Assembly: GCA_029250885.1 (NCBI GenBank)
Contig: JAQXEK010000041.1
Coordinates: 1-47,529, forward strand
Length of the DNA stretch: 47,529 nucleotides
From: Planctomycetota bacterium
GTDB lineage: Bacteria; Planctomycetota; UBA1135; GCA-002686595
Reading direction: 5' to 3'
The position numbers and the translations under genes are program-made. How positions within the stretch are numbered: the stretch's first letter is position 1; each line of letters starts with the position of its first letter. Positions 24,460 to 33,461 of the stretch are shown one piece after another. The notes below the pieces were generated by a model. It searched no databases. It was not told where the DNA came from and saw only the letters and a list, made by a program, of their open reading frames with translations.

Positions 24460-25365
24460 CTACGGGTCGCTATGGGAGTGCCGAGGCGTGTGGCCTTGGA
24501 TGCGCAGGCCGCGCTTTTGGATCGGTGCAAGCCAGTCGCGCAGGGCCTTCCCGCGCAGGGGCAGCCCCCGGGTCGCCATGCCGAACACCGCGCCCCAGCG
24601 GGCTAGAAACTGCATGTTGGCGCGCTTGTCCATGCCCGGCGCCCGGGACGACCAGAGGGCCGCCAGGTCCTTGGCGAACCACCGGGCCAGGGGGCGCTCC
24701 TGGTGCCTAGCGCGGCCCGCATCCAGCAGGCACAGTCCGTGCGGGCCCAAGATCACGTGCTCGATGTACAGGTCCCGGTGGTACCAACCGGCACCGTGCA
24801 TCCTGCCGATGAGGGGCGCGAGCTCACCCAGGAGGGCTCCTGTGCGGTCGTCACCGGCCCAAACCACGTCCCGCAGGGTCTCGGTGTGAGGTACGTACTC
24901 CATTAGCACCATGGACCTGCCATACCGCTTGCCGGGCCGCCTAAAGCCCCGGGGTTCGGATTCCCAGTAGCCTAGGGGCTTAGGAAACGGCAAGGCGGCC
25001 GCCGCCAAAGCCGCCAGGTTCTCGGCCTCCCGACGGGCAGGAGAGCGCTCACCCCCACTGTGCAGGACCTCGAACCAGGCATCCCGGGGCTCGCCGCAGC
25101 GGAAACGCTTTAGCAGGGCAAGGCGCAAGCCGGGATTGGCAGCAGCCAATCCGGAAATTTCCAAGGGTGTGGCAACATCGAGGATGCGGGGCGCAGCTAG
25201 GTCCGATAGATCTACGGCGAAGGTCTCCCGGTTCGGGAGTCGCCGCAGAAAGCGCCCCGGAGAGAGGTCTAAGAGACCCGCCACCAGGCTTGGGGAGTCT
25301 TGCTCGCCAAGGCCCGATTTACCACGGAATCGAGCCCCGCCTACAATGACCTCTACGGCATCCAC
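24460..25365 (-). CDS. Lipopolysaccharide core kinase, WaaP/InaA-like
   Basis: A 301-residue protein-kinase-fold enzyme of the Kdo/WaaP group, which phosphorylates heptose or Kdo in the LPS core. Features: LALLKRFRCGE with the likely ATP Lys, SMVLMEYVPHTETL hinge, catalytic loop MHGAGWYHRDLYIEHVIL (HRDL with the downstream H where Hanks kinases have N), and the metal site LLDAGRARHQ in place of DFG, as in this family. FAKDLAALWSS follows, also typical. It begins at a GTG (25363-25365) with no SD. With two GT9 genes downstream it forms an LPS-core unit. Confidence 0.82.
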   Translation of the reverse strand: MDAVEVIVGGARFRGKSGLGEQDSPSLVAGLLDLSPGRFLRRLPNRETFAVDLSDLAAPRILDVATPLEISGLAAANPGLRLALLKRFRCGEPRDAWFEVLHSGGERSPARREAENLAALAAAALPFPKPLGYWESEPRGFRRPGKRYGRSMVLMEYVPHTETLRDVVWAGDDRTGALLGELAPLIGRMHGAGWYHRDLYIEHVILGPHGLCLLDAGRARHQERPLARWFAKDLAALWSSRAPGMDKRANMQFLARWGAVFGMATRGLPLRGKALRDWLAPIQKRGLRIQGHTPRHSHSDP

Positions 25366-25631
25366 GGACCAGATCTAACTTCACGGGCGACCCCGGGTCA
25401 ACCTCTTGCCGCTTGACGGAAAAAGAAAGGTGCGAGTTCCTTTACGGTTTTCCCTGCAAGGGGGTTCCCCCAAATGGTTTCCGAGGATCGAATACCATTC
25501 TTAAGGATATGGCCTACTTGTGCCGAACCTTGAACTAACTACCCCACCCTCCCCTTTTGACCTCCGGAGCGTCGAACCCTCAGCGGTTCGCTGCTCAACC
25601 GGATTTGCACTGCCCATTTTGGGCCCCCAGC
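25366..25631. other. Divergent intergenic region, leader of the GDH operon
   Basis: 266 bp between the LPS kinase gene and the first glutamate dehydrogenase. A GGGGG-TT-CCCCC inverted repeat lies at 25460-25471 and A/T-rich patches follow at about 25470-25515; no consensus promoter with good spacing could be fixed. Nothing coding: a TTG-started extension of the GDH frame (from 25557) has no family similarity. Confidence 0.45.
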
Positions 25632-26918
25632 ATGACCACAACTGGCACGGCTACTGCGCATCAAGAGCTCACCGACGAGTTCAACCCCTTCCTGGCCATG
25701 GCGAAGCGATTTGAGATCGCCTCCGACCGCCTGGGACTCGACCCCGGTCTGCGCGATGTGCTGCGCACCCCGGACCGCGAGCTCTCCGTCTCGGTCCCCG
25801 TCCTGATGGACGACAAGACCCTGAAGGTCTTCACGGGCTACCGCGTGCAGCACAACTGGGTGCTTGGTCCCTGCAAGGGTGGAATCCGCTTTGCGCCGGA
25901 CGTCAACCTGGACGAGGTGCGCGCCCTGTCCGCTTGGATGACCTGGAAGTGCTCCGTAGTTGGCCTGCCCTTCGGCGGCGGCAAGGGTGGCGTGATCTGC
26001 GATCCCCGCGAGATGAGCAAGGGTGAGCTCGAGCGCCTGACGCGGCGCTACACCGCCAGCATCATGGACATCCTTGGCCCCGACCGCGATGTGCCGGCGC
26101 CGGACATGAACACCAACGCTCAGACGATGGCGTGGATCATGGATACCTACTCCATGCACGTGCGCTCGACCCAGACCGCGGTCGTCACGGGCAAGCCCCT
26201 TGCACTCGGTGGCAGCCTTGGGCGCCACGAGGCCACGGGCCGCGGTGTGATGATCTCCGCACGCGAAGCGCTCAAGCGCCTCGGTATGCGCCCCGAGGAC
26301 ACCAAGGTTGTGGTCCAGGGTTCGGGCAACGTAGGCGGCATCGGCGCACTTCTGATGCACCGCGAGGGCTACACAATCACTTCCCTCAGTGACATGTACG
26401 GCTCCATCCACAACCCGAATGGGCTCGACGTGCCAAACGTGCTCGAGTTCCTCGCCGAGAAGGGCAAGCTCGAAGGCTTCCCCGATGCCGAGGCCGTGCC
26501 CAACGCCGTCCAGCTTGAGCTACCCTGCGACGTGCTGATCCCGGCCGCCACCGAGAACACGATCACGTCCAAGAACGTCGACAAGATCAAGGCAAAGCTG
26601 ATCGTGGAGGGCGCCAACGGCCCCACCACCTTCCCTGCCGACAGCGTCCTCGACGAGCGCGGCGTCATGGTCGTGCCCGATATCCTCGCCAACGCCGGCG
26701 GCGTGACGGTCTCCTACTTTGAGTGGGTCCAGGATCGCATGGGCTACTTCTGGACCGAAGAGGTCGTGAACTCGCGCCTCGAGCAGATCATGGTCAAGGC
26801 CTTTGACGAGGTTGACGAGGTCGCCAAGAAGCACGATGTCTCCCTCCGCATCGGAAGCTACATCCACGCCATCGGTCGCGTCGCCGAGGTCTACCAACTG
26901 CGCGGCTCCTTCGCCTAA
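25632..26918 (+). CDS. gdhA: Glutamate dehydrogenase, catalytic subunit
   Basis: A 428-residue Glu/Leu/Phe/Val dehydrogenase; interconverts glutamate and 2-oxoglutarate plus ammonia with NAD(P). All active-site positions are intact: [11 protein letters not shown] (Lys82, binds the glutamate carboxylate), WMTWKC (Lys106), [10 protein letters not shown] (catalytic Lys118) and PAPDMNTN (Asp158). The nucleotide domain has [13 protein letters not shown] (GxGxxGG) and the substrate Ser region TVSYFEWVQ. Length and motifs fit the hexameric ~50-kDa type. ATG 25632 gives the normal N-terminus. It is first of a two-gene operon with a divergent paralog 7 bp downstream. Confidence 0.97.
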   Translation: MTTTGTATAHQELTDEFNPFLAMAKRFEIASDRLGLDPGLRDVLRTPDRELSVSVPVLMDDKTLKVFTGYRVQHNWVLGPCKGGIRFAPDVNLDEVRALSAWMTWKCSVVGLPFGGGKGGVICDPREMSKGELERLTRRYTASIMDILGPDRDVPAPDMNTNAQTMAWIMDTYSMHVRSTQTAVVTGKPLALGGSLGRHEATGRGVMISAREALKRLGMRPEDTKVVVQGSGNVGGIGALLMHREGYTITSLSDMYGSIHNPNGLDVPNVLEFLAEKGKLEGFPDAEAVPNAVQLELPCDVLIPAATENTITSKNVDKIKAKLIVEGANGPTTFPADSVLDERGVMVVPDILANAGGVTVSYFEWVQDRMGYFWTEEVVNSRLEQIMVKAFDEVDEVAKKHDVSLRIGSYIHAIGRVAEVYQLRGSFA

Positions 26919-26925
26919 TCTAGCC

Positions 26926-28233
26926 ATGGCACAACCCACCCTGCCCCCGATGGACGAAGGCCTCTTGCCGGCCACACCCATACTGGATGACGAGACGCCC
27001 TTCGCGTCCCTGATGGCCGTCTTCGATGACGCAGCCAAGCGCCTAGGCCTAGACATGGCCGAGTACCAGATCCTGCGCAAGCCCGAGCGCGAGATCACGG
27101 TTGCGCTTCCCGTGCGCCTTGATGATGGCTCGGTCTACGTATTTGACGCCTGCCGTGTACAGCACAATGCTGGCCTCGGTCCATTCCACGGGCCCCTGCG
27201 CATCGACGGCGACCTGCGCATCGATGAAGTCCGCGCCTTAGCCGCCTGGATGACCCTGAAGTGCGCCCTCGTGGGCGTGCCCCTCGGCGGTGCAGCCGGC
27301 GGTATCCGGATGGACGAGAGCAAGTACAGCAAGGGCGAGCTCGAGCGCGCCGTGCGCCGCTACGCAGCTAGCATGATCGACGTGATCGGCCCCGAACGCG
27401 ATGTGATCACGCCCGACGTGGGAACCGGCGAAGAGGTGATGGCTTGGATCATGGACGCAATCAGTCTGCACGAGCGCCACACCGTCTCCGCCGTTGTCAC
27501 CGGCAAGCCAACCTCGCTAGGTGGCAGCGCTGGGAGCAAGGACGCAGTAGCCCAAGGCCTGCGCGTGATCTTCAAGCTGGCGGCCGAACGCCATGGCCTG
27601 CCCCGCACCGGCTCAAAGGTTGTGATCCAAGGCTGCGGCGAGGTTGGTGGCAACCTTGCGCGCCTCTTGTACAACGGAGGCCAGAAGATCATCGCCCTGT
27701 CGGACATCCACGGTGCCCTCTACAACGAAGAGGGCCTGGACATTCCGGCGATCCTCAACAACCTTGAAGAGACCGGGTCTCTGCTCTCGATCCAAGGCGA
27801 CCACAACCTGATCACGAACAAGGAGATGGTGCTGCTGAAGTGCGACGCCCTAATTCCCTGTGCCGTGGCAAACACCGTGCACTCGGGCAACGCCCTCAAG
27901 GTGAAGGCTAAGCTGGTGATCGAAGGTGCCCACGGGCCCGTGTCGCACAAGGCCGACAAGATCCTGACCGAGCGTGGCATCCCCGTGGTACCGGACATCC
28001 TCGCCAACGCCGGCGGCGTGGTTCTGAGCTACTTCGAGTGGGTCCAAAACCGCCAGGGCATGCCGTGGCTTGACGTGGTCATTGGCAAGCGCCTGCGCCG
28101 CTTCATGACCGAAGCCTGGGACGCGGTGATCGCCGCCCAGGACGAGCACGACGTCTCCCTTCGCATGGCCGCCCACATGGAAGCAGTGCGCCGCGTCGAC
28201 GCAGCCGACACCCTGCGCGGGATCTACGCCTAG
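26926..28233 (+). CDS. Glutamate dehydrogenase paralog lacking catalytic lysines
   Basis: A 435-residue homolog of the preceding gene, alignable end to end, but with a rebuilt active site. The substrate loop reads GLGPFHGPLRI, so the first Lys is His88, and the catalytic loop reads VPLGGAAGGI, so the catalytic Lys is Ala124. Lys112 (WMTLKC) and Asp164 (ITPDVG) remain, and the cofactor motif VVIQGCGEVGGNL is intact. The frame is clean and the fold conserved, so it is under selection and not a pseudogene. A non-catalytic, allosteric partner subunit is the best guess, as in the Thermus thermophilus GdhA/GdhB hetero-oligomer. An altered substrate is the alternative. Confidence 0.92.
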   Translation: MAQPTLPPMDEGLLPATPILDDETPFASLMAVFDDAAKRLGLDMAEYQILRKPEREITVALPVRLDDGSVYVFDACRVQHNAGLGPFHGPLRIDGDLRIDEVRALAAWMTLKCALVGVPLGGAAGGIRMDESKYSKGELERAVRRYAASMIDVIGPERDVITPDVGTGEEVMAWIMDAISLHERHTVSAVVTGKPTSLGGSAGSKDAVAQGLRVIFKLAAERHGLPRTGSKVVIQGCGEVGGNLARLLYNGGQKIIALSDIHGALYNEEGLDIPAILNNLEETGSLLSIQGDHNLITNKEMVLLKCDALIPCAVANTVHSGNALKVKAKLVIEGAHGPVSHKADKILTERGIPVVPDILANAGGVVLSYFEWVQNRQGMPWLDVVIGKRLRRFMTEAWDAVIAAQDEHDVSLRMAAHMEAVRRVDAADTLRGIYA

Positions 28234-28258
28234 GTCCATCTAGACGTCGTCTGCAAGG

Positions 28259-28300
28259 GAGACGCCCTCGCCTTGGCAATCGCCCGGGCGAGGGCGTCTC
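28259..28300. terminator. 14-bp hairpin between convergent GDH and TauE operons
   Basis: GAGACGCCCTCGCC (28259-28272) pairs perfectly with GGCGAGGGCGTCTC (28287-28300) around a 14-nt loop. It lies 25 nt past the second GDH stop and 15 nt past the TauE stop on the other strand. TGCATTTCG follows on the plus strand; no true T-run. Confidence 0.75.
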
Positions 28301-28315
28301 TGCATTTCGAGCTAC

Positions 28316-29173
28316 TTAGAGCTCGTCCCTAGACCTGCTTGGCCGCGTTCTCCACCAGGCGACCGCGAAGCGGACGCTCACGAACAGCAAAATGAAGCCC
28401 AGCATGCCGCGCGCGATGTCCACGACCCCGTCGAGGTGGACGGCGTTGACGCCGGCGATGGCGCCTAGGAAAGCGCCGCCACCAAGCAGCGGCGCGGCCT
28501 TGGTGTGCAAGGTCCTCTCTTTCCAATAGAGACTCAGACTGCGGCCCGAGGTCACGACAGCTGCGGCCAGCGCGCATGCCCGCGCGCCGGCGAAGCCTAG
28601 GGCGCTGGGGCCGAGCAAGAGCGCGGGCACCATTACCAGTCCGCCGCCGATGCCGAGGATCGGCGAGACGAAGCCGCCGAGAAAACCTGCGCCGATGGCA
28701 TACATGTAGTTGCCTAGGGAAGCCTCGCTGGCGATGTGGCCCACGGACTCGCCCGAGGTCAAGATGCGGATCGCCACCACGGCAATCACGATCGAAAAGA
28801 CACCGCGTAGTTGGCGCGTGTCGAAGCGCTTGGAGACGGGATAGCCAAGCTGCGTTCCGCCGAGGGCACCGACGGCGAGGCAGCCCACCAGGGGCCAGTT
28901 GATCATGGACCCATCACCAAACAGACCTGATGAGATCTCCGTGAGTGTCGAAGCCAAGGTGGTCGCGAAGACCAGGCAGAGCCCAGTGGCTACGGCCCGT
29001 CGCAGGTGCACATGAAACCCGAAGTGCAGCAGTGGGACGGCGAAGAGCCCCCCTCCGATTCCACACATGGACGAGACAAAGCCGATCAGGACTCCGACAA
29101 GCAACAGGAACTTGCCCCGGCGGCCCAGGTCGACCTCTTGCTCCAAGAGCTCCTCTGACTTCGAATCGGTCAT
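28316..29173 (-). CDS. TauE/SafE-family permease
   Basis: A 285-residue inner-membrane protein of the TSUP family (PF01925), proposed exporters or importers of sulfite, sulfoacetate and similar organosulfur anions. About eight helices in two repeated halves, each starting with the family Gly motif: SSMCGIGGGLFAVPLL and SPILGIGGGLVMVPAL. The N-terminal ~20 residues are charged and cytosolic. It starts 2 bp after the rfaE2 stop, so it is the third gene of the rfaE1-rfaE2 operon. Its tie to heptose metabolism is unexplained. The substrate cannot be told. Confidence 0.88.
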   Translation of the reverse strand: MTDSKSEELLEQEVDLGRRGKFLLLVGVLIGFVSSMCGIGGGLFAVPLLHFGFHVHLRRAVATGLCLVFATTLASTLTEISSGLFGDGSMINWPLVGCLAVGALGGTQLGYPVSKRFDTRQLRGVFSIVIAVVAIRILTSGESVGHIASEASLGNYMYAIGAGFLGGFVSPILGIGGGLVMVPALLLGPSALGFAGARACALAAAVVTSGRSLSLYWKERTLHTKAAPLLGGGAFLGAIAGVNAVHLDGVVDIARGMLGFILLFVSVRFAVAWWRTRPSRSRDEL

Positions 29174-29175
29174 GT

Positions 29176-29679
29176 CTAGTCAGGTCCTTCCGGGTTTGGC
29201 GCTGGTTGAGAGGCCGCCAACAGTGCTGTTGTCGAGCGCGTCTTCACGTCTCCGCAGATCGCTATTTCAATGCCGAGCTCGCGGTCAACCGGTGCCTCGG
29301 GAACCGTGTCGGCGGTGTAGTCGGTGCCCTTGGTGTGCACGGCGGGCAATAAGGCGCGAAGGGTGACCTCGAGGTCGGGCTCATCAAAGGGAACGACGAA
29401 GTCCACGGGCCACAGGCCAGCCAGCAGCTCGGCGCGTTCTTCATATGGAACCACTGGGCGCCCCTCACCTTTGAGGCCGCGAACGGACGCGTCAGTGTTC
29501 ACGGCAACCACTAGGCAGTCGCCGTGGGAACGGGCCTCGGCCAAGTAGCGCAGGTGCCCGACGTGCAGCAAGTCGAAGCAGCCATTGGCGAGGACGACCC
29601 GGCCTAAGGTCCCGGCGGCGCGCTGCTGGGCGAAGCGAGCCGCTAGGACTTCCCGGGTCGTGACCTGGCCTTGACTCAC
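29176..29679 (-). CDS. rfaE2: Heptose-1-phosphate adenylyltransferase (stand-alone)
   Basis: A 167-residue cytidylyltransferase-fold enzyme equivalent to the C-terminal half of HldE. It transfers AMP to heptose 1-phosphate to give ADP-heptose. Motifs: LANGCFDLLHVGHLRYLAEA (HxGH site), VAVNTDASVRGLKGEGRP, and VDFVVPFDEPD; the C-terminal STTALL corresponds to the nucleotide-binding ISSTxI-type segment. The start is a GTG (29677-29679) overlapping the TGA of rfaE1 by GTGA, so it is translationally coupled to the kinase. Confidence 0.9.
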   Translation of the reverse strand: MSQGQVTTREVLAARFAQQRAAGTLGRVVLANGCFDLLHVGHLRYLAEARSHGDCLVVAVNTDASVRGLKGEGRPVVPYEERAELLAGLWPVDFVVPFDEPDLEVTLRALLPAVHTKGTDYTADTVPEAPVDRELGIEIAICGDVKTRSTTALLAASQPAPNPEGPD

Positions 29680-30746
29680 GCGCCAGGCTCGGGGGCACGA
29701 ACGGCCTGCTTAAGAGCGCGGCCTCCTTGGGTGGTCGATGGCGCAAACTCTTGTAGCACGGCGCCCATTTCTTGCACCGTGCAGACCTCTGCGCCGAGCT
29801 TCATCACGACGACACTCGCCGCGGCATTTGCCAAGCCCATCGCCTCGGGTCCGCTGTAGCCCGCGGCTAGCCCCATGGCGAAGGTCGCGGCAGCCGTGTC
29901 TCCAGCCCCGGTAACATCGACCACGGCCTGAGATCCGAAGGCGGGTAGCTGAACGCCATTCTCGTGATACAACCCGCCAAACAGCACCATTCCGTCCTTG
30001 CCTAGGGTAACGAGCAGCTGCCCACAGCCCGTCCGCTGTAGGACTTCACCCGCGGCAATGCGTAGCTCGCGTGGATCCTCGAGGGAGTCGGTCATGCGGC
30101 CGGTTGCACGAGCGAGCTCGTCGCGGTTTGGCGTCATTGCGGTCAAGCCCCGGAAGTGGCCGAAGCTATGCCTTGGATCGAGCACCACTGGTACGTCGGT
30201 CTTTTCCTGAAAGGCCGCCACGGCCGCGCTCAGCTCCTCGTTGCAAACTCCGTAGGCATAGTCCGACAGGATCAGCGCGTCGACCTTCCCCGCCAGGGCC
30301 AACAAACGCTCGCCAATCCTTTGGCGTGTGTCCGCGGGTGCGGGGCCGGCGGGCTCTTTGTCCATGCGCAAAACCTGCTGTAGGGTGCGGTCGTGCTCCC
30401 CTGCAAGGATGCGCGTCTTGATCGGCGTGTCCCAACCACGAAGGACCTCGACGCCGAGCAAGCCAATGCCCTCACCACCGAGCCGGTCCACTAGGGCATG
30501 GCCCGCATCGTCGCGTCCCACGCAGCCAACCAGGTGCGTGTTCGCCCCAAGACAGCGCGCACTGCGCGCCGTGTTGGCAGCGCCGCCGGGCAGGATTTGC
30601 TCACCCTCTTGGCGCAGTACCATCACCGGCGCCTCACGGGAGGGGCGCGTAGGCCTCGCGTAGATGTAGCGATCCGCAATCAGGTCGCCGACCACGGCAA
30701 CAGTCAGTCCCGAGAAGTCGGGCAGGGGTTGGGACAGATCGCTCAT
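29676..30746 (-). CDS. rfaE1: Heptose-7-phosphate kinase (stand-alone, PfkB family)
   Basis: A ribokinase-family enzyme of 356 residues, equivalent to the N-terminal half of HldE; it phosphorylates D-glycero-D-manno-heptose 7-phosphate to the 1,7-bisphosphate. VVGDLIADRYIYARPTR opens the domain, GGAANTARSARCLGA is the sugar-side motif, and VVDVTGAGDTAAATFAMG carries the catalytic Asp and anion hole. The frame opens at 30905, but the ATG at 30744-30746 (MSDLSQPLPDFSGL) begins the family domain. It leads the operon rfaE1-rfaE2-tauE. A complete fused HldE is encoded 4.5 kb away, so the two may use different sugars. Confidence 0.9.
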   Translation of the reverse strand: MSDLSQPLPDFSGLTVAVVGDLIADRYIYARPTRPSREAPVMVLRQEGEQILPGGAANTARSARCLGANTHLVGCVGRDDAGHALVDRLGGEGIGLLGVEVLRGWDTPIKTRILAGEHDRTLQQVLRMDKEPAGPAPADTRQRIGERLLALAGKVDALILSDYAYGVCNEELSAAVAAFQEKTDVPVVLDPRHSFGHFRGLTAMTPNRDELARATGRMTDSLEDPRELRIAAGEVLQRTGCGQLLVTLGKDGMVLFGGLYHENGVQLPAFGSQAVVDVTGAGDTAAATFAMGLAAGYSGPEAMGLANAAASVVVMKLGAEVCTVQEMGAVLQEFAPSTTQGGRALKQAVRAPEPGA

Positions 30747-31096
30747 CCGTTGAGCGGCTTGTGAGCCGGGCAGGAAGGTGCCGAGGCACAGGAACGGGAA
30801 TCCAACCGCTGATTCGATTTGGTGACCATGGCCCCATGATAGCTTCATTCTGGACAAGCCAAGGCGCTCCTGGAGGCAAATCGACTCTTCCCAAGGCTTG
30901 ACCACTCAGTGTCCACGACTCGGTCAGATGGTCGGTCCGCACTTTGGCTCATGCCCCAGCCTGCCTAGAACCCAAGGTGCATGCCTAGGAGGCCTAAATC
31001 CCGGCGGCAGCTACAGCAGATTCGCCAGCGCGCTCGAACCCGAGCGGACCGGGATACAGACGAAGGGACTTTAGCCCGAGTCCAGTCCACGATTCC
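30747..31096. other. 350-bp intergenic region
   Basis: Between the stop of the sulfatase-fold gene and the start of rfaE1, both leftward. No ORF with family features, no strong hairpin and no clear promoter; stops are frequent in all frames. It presumably contains the rfaE1 promoter and the end of the sulfatase transcript. Confidence 0.5.
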
Positions 31097-33160
31097 CTAG
31101 TCGTCGAGGTAACCGATACGGCCCAGCAGTTCCATCATGGCCGCACCCGCCTCGACATTCAAAGCTGCCCCGACCTTAGCGGACTGAAGCATTCGCTCAT
31201 TCATCGAATCGAGCAGGATTAGGCGCAACTCTTCAGCGCGCTCGGGACGCTGCTCAGAGAGGTCGTTGCGCTCGTCCGGATCCTCGCTAAGGTCGTACAG
31301 GCGCCACTCACCATCTTTAGGGCGGTCCTTGCGGCTCACTCCGAAGGGGGCACCCAGGGGGCAGTAGTGCATAACCTCATCCCCAACCCGGATGCCAAAG
31401 ACAGAGACCTCGTTGCGGCCATTCCACCAGCCATAGTCGCTAGATGTGAATACAGGGCCGGTGGGACGCTCATCAAGGTCGTAAGCGCTCATGCCAAGGC
31501 TGCCTACTTCTTCACCGAGGTCTGCGCCGCCGATGTGGGCGAGGGTTCCCGGGAGGCGGCGATTCGAGATCGGAACGCTGACAACCTCGCCCACAGGGAT
31601 GCCCGGTCCCGAGAGGACCAAGGGCACATGAACGAGCTCGGAGTAGAGGCTCTGGGCATGGGCGACCATTCCGTGGTCCAGCCACTCTTCACCATGGTCA
31701 CTGGTAAAAGCAAAGACCGTCTTGCCCGTCAGGCCCGCAGCGTCGATCCACCCCTGGATCTCCCCGAGGTAGGTGTCCCCGGATGCGACACATGTGTCGT
31801 ACCGGTCACTGGCTGTGCTAATAAACTCCGCTGAGGGATACTGCTCGGGCAAGAGGCTCTCGTCGAAGCTCTCGGCCTTGATCCTCTTGCGGCGGATCTT
31901 ATTGACGCGAGCATCATTGAAGGGCTCATCAAGTGGAGGGAAGCCCAATCGCTCGACCTGCCCAGGTAGAGCTTCAAGGGGGCCGTGGGAGTCGACCAAG
32001 TGCAGGTAGAGGAAGAAGCGTGAGTCCTTCCGCTCCTCTAGCCAATCGGTCACCTTGGGCAGCACGGAAGCGCTTTTCTCGAAGTTGTGAAGGTCGTCGA
32101 AGGACTCAAAGCCCTGGTTGAAGTTCTTCTCGCGAATGATCAATGGGTTGCGGATGAAGGCGCCCGTGGAATAACCGCGTTTTTGCAGCACCTCGGCAAT
32201 GGTCTCGTTTCCACTTGCGAGATAGCTGGTATTGCGATTACGGACCCCGTGCACCTCGGGCAGAAGGCCAGTCAAGAGCGACGCCGTTGAGGGCCAAGTC
32301 CAGCTGGAAGTAGAGTAAGCCGAATCGAAGGTCGTACCCTTCGCCGCGAGGTTGGCGAGGTGGGGAGTCGTATCCAGCTTGTAGCCGCTGAGGGAAGTGC
32401 GGTCGTAGCGCAGGGTGTCCTGCACAATCATGATCACATTCGGGTGCTCTTCCGTGGCAAGCTCACGAGCGACAGACAAATCACGCTCGAGCTTGAGGTC
32501 ACCGAAGCCGATCTTCCAGCCCGCGGGCATTTGCTTCGGATCGGCGACAGGACCACTGATTTGCCAAGTCCGCAGAGTCATCTCGTCGCCAGCACTGCAA
32601 GCAATCCGGCCTGGAGCCTGCTCGAGAGAGCTTGCTAGCGGACGCCGCCAACCGCGCTCGCGTCTGTCCTCGCCTTTGATAGAGTCAATCTGCGTTTGGA
32701 AGAGCACCTCTTCACCTCGCTTCACTTCAAAACCGAAGCTTGCCCTAGGCGTGGACTCCGGCTTCGGCTTTGCTCCGTTCTTGGCCGAAGGCACACCATC
32801 GAGCACGGCGAACACAGTCGCATCCACACCTGCTGCCAACTTCAAGTAGAGCTCTCCATCCTCAAGACCAAGCTGCTCCGGAATCGTGAAAGACACCTCG
32901 CAAGGGGGCGCCATGAGCAGGCCCGGTAGATCCCCAGAGTCCGTAGTATTGTCGCCGGGTGTAGTCAAAATGCCGACACCGGCAATCCCCTCGACACGGT
33001 CCATGGTGTCCGGATGAGAGAGCAGCTCATCCGCGATTCGAGTGGAGATCATAGTGCCCAGGCCCGACTCCGCGTTGGGCGCGTTTGAGCTGCCACAAGA
33101 AGCTACTGAAACGCAGGCGACAAGCAGGAGATGGGGAGCAAAGCACACGGACTTATGCAT
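31097..33160 (-). CDS. Sulfatase-fold lipoprotein with Thr at the nucleophile site
   Basis: A 687-residue lipoprotein: hydrophobic signal (FAPHLLLVACVSVASC) with lipobox VASC and lipidated Cys22. Residues ~25-240 are an unassigned beta-rich domain. The alkaline-phosphatase-superfamily domain starts at ~240: VIMIVQDTLRYDRTSLSGY (metal Asp), SSWTWPSTASLLTG, FTSDHGEEWLDHG (metal Asp-His), and a C-terminal YDLSEDPDERNDLS segment. True sulfatases have C/S-x-P-x-R; here it is Thr288-Trp-Pro-Ser-Thr, so no formylglycine can form and the motif Arg is lost. Thr nucleophiles occur in phosphodiesterases and phosphoethanolamine transferases. The longer frame up to 33316 was rejected for lack of a signal at its start. 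Confidence 0.86.
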   Translation of the reverse strand: MHKSVCFAPHLLLVACVSVASCGSSNAPNAESGLGTMISTRIADELLSHPDTMDRVEGIAGVGILTTPGDNTTDSGDLPGLLMAPPCEVSFTIPEQLGLEDGELYLKLAAGVDATVFAVLDGVPSAKNGAKPKPESTPRASFGFEVKRGEEVLFQTQIDSIKGEDRRERGWRRPLASSLEQAPGRIACSAGDEMTLRTWQISGPVADPKQMPAGWKIGFGDLKLERDLSVARELATEEHPNVIMIVQDTLRYDRTSLSGYKLDTTPHLANLAAKGTTFDSAYSTSSWTWPSTASLLTGLLPEVHGVRNRNTSYLASGNETIAEVLQKRGYSTGAFIRNPLIIREKNFNQGFESFDDLHNFEKSASVLPKVTDWLEERKDSRFFLYLHLVDSHGPLEALPGQVERLGFPPLDEPFNDARVNKIRRKRIKAESFDESLLPEQYPSAEFISTASDRYDTCVASGDTYLGEIQGWIDAAGLTGKTVFAFTSDHGEEWLDHGMVAHAQSLYSELVHVPLVLSGPGIPVGEVVSVPISNRRLPGTLAHIGGADLGEEVGSLGMSAYDLDERPTGPVFTSSDYGWWNGRNEVSVFGIRVGDEVMHYCPLGAPFGVSRKDRPKDGEWRLYDLSEDPDERNDLSEQRPERAEELRLILLDSMNERMLQSAKVGAALNVEAGAAMMELLGRIGYLDD

Positions 33161-33461
33161 GAACGAGGGGTGGGATATGAGAAGTTGGGGGATTCTTTCC
33201 GGATCGTAATGGAAGCAGTGTGACAGAAGGGATCGGTTGGAACCTGCGGGGGACGACCGGCGAATGCCCTGCTGTTTGGAACCCAGGCTGGGACCAGCGC
33301 GGAAATCCGTGTGCATTCTCTGACTCTACCTCAACATCAGGGAACTGACGACATTTTTGTGCTTCGACCGCAAGAGCGCCCTTTTCCATTCTACTCAGTC
33401 AGGTCGAACACGGAAGCTGGGCTTCTTTTGAAAGAGAGCTTAGCGTAACGAAAAGGCGTCT
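33161..33461. other. 301-bp intergenic region upstream of the sulfatase-fold gene
   Basis: Lies between the radical SAM stop and the lipoprotein start. It is more A/T-rich than its surroundings around 33350-33450, fitting a promoter for the lipoprotein gene, but no pair of boxes has convincing spacing. No ORF with recognisable features. Confidence 0.45.

Noticed and set aside
25539..26411. A 290-codon frame antisense to the first glutamate dehydrogenase gene
   Set aside because: His/Gly/Arg-rich shadow of a well-supported dehydrogenase gene, no independent start signals.
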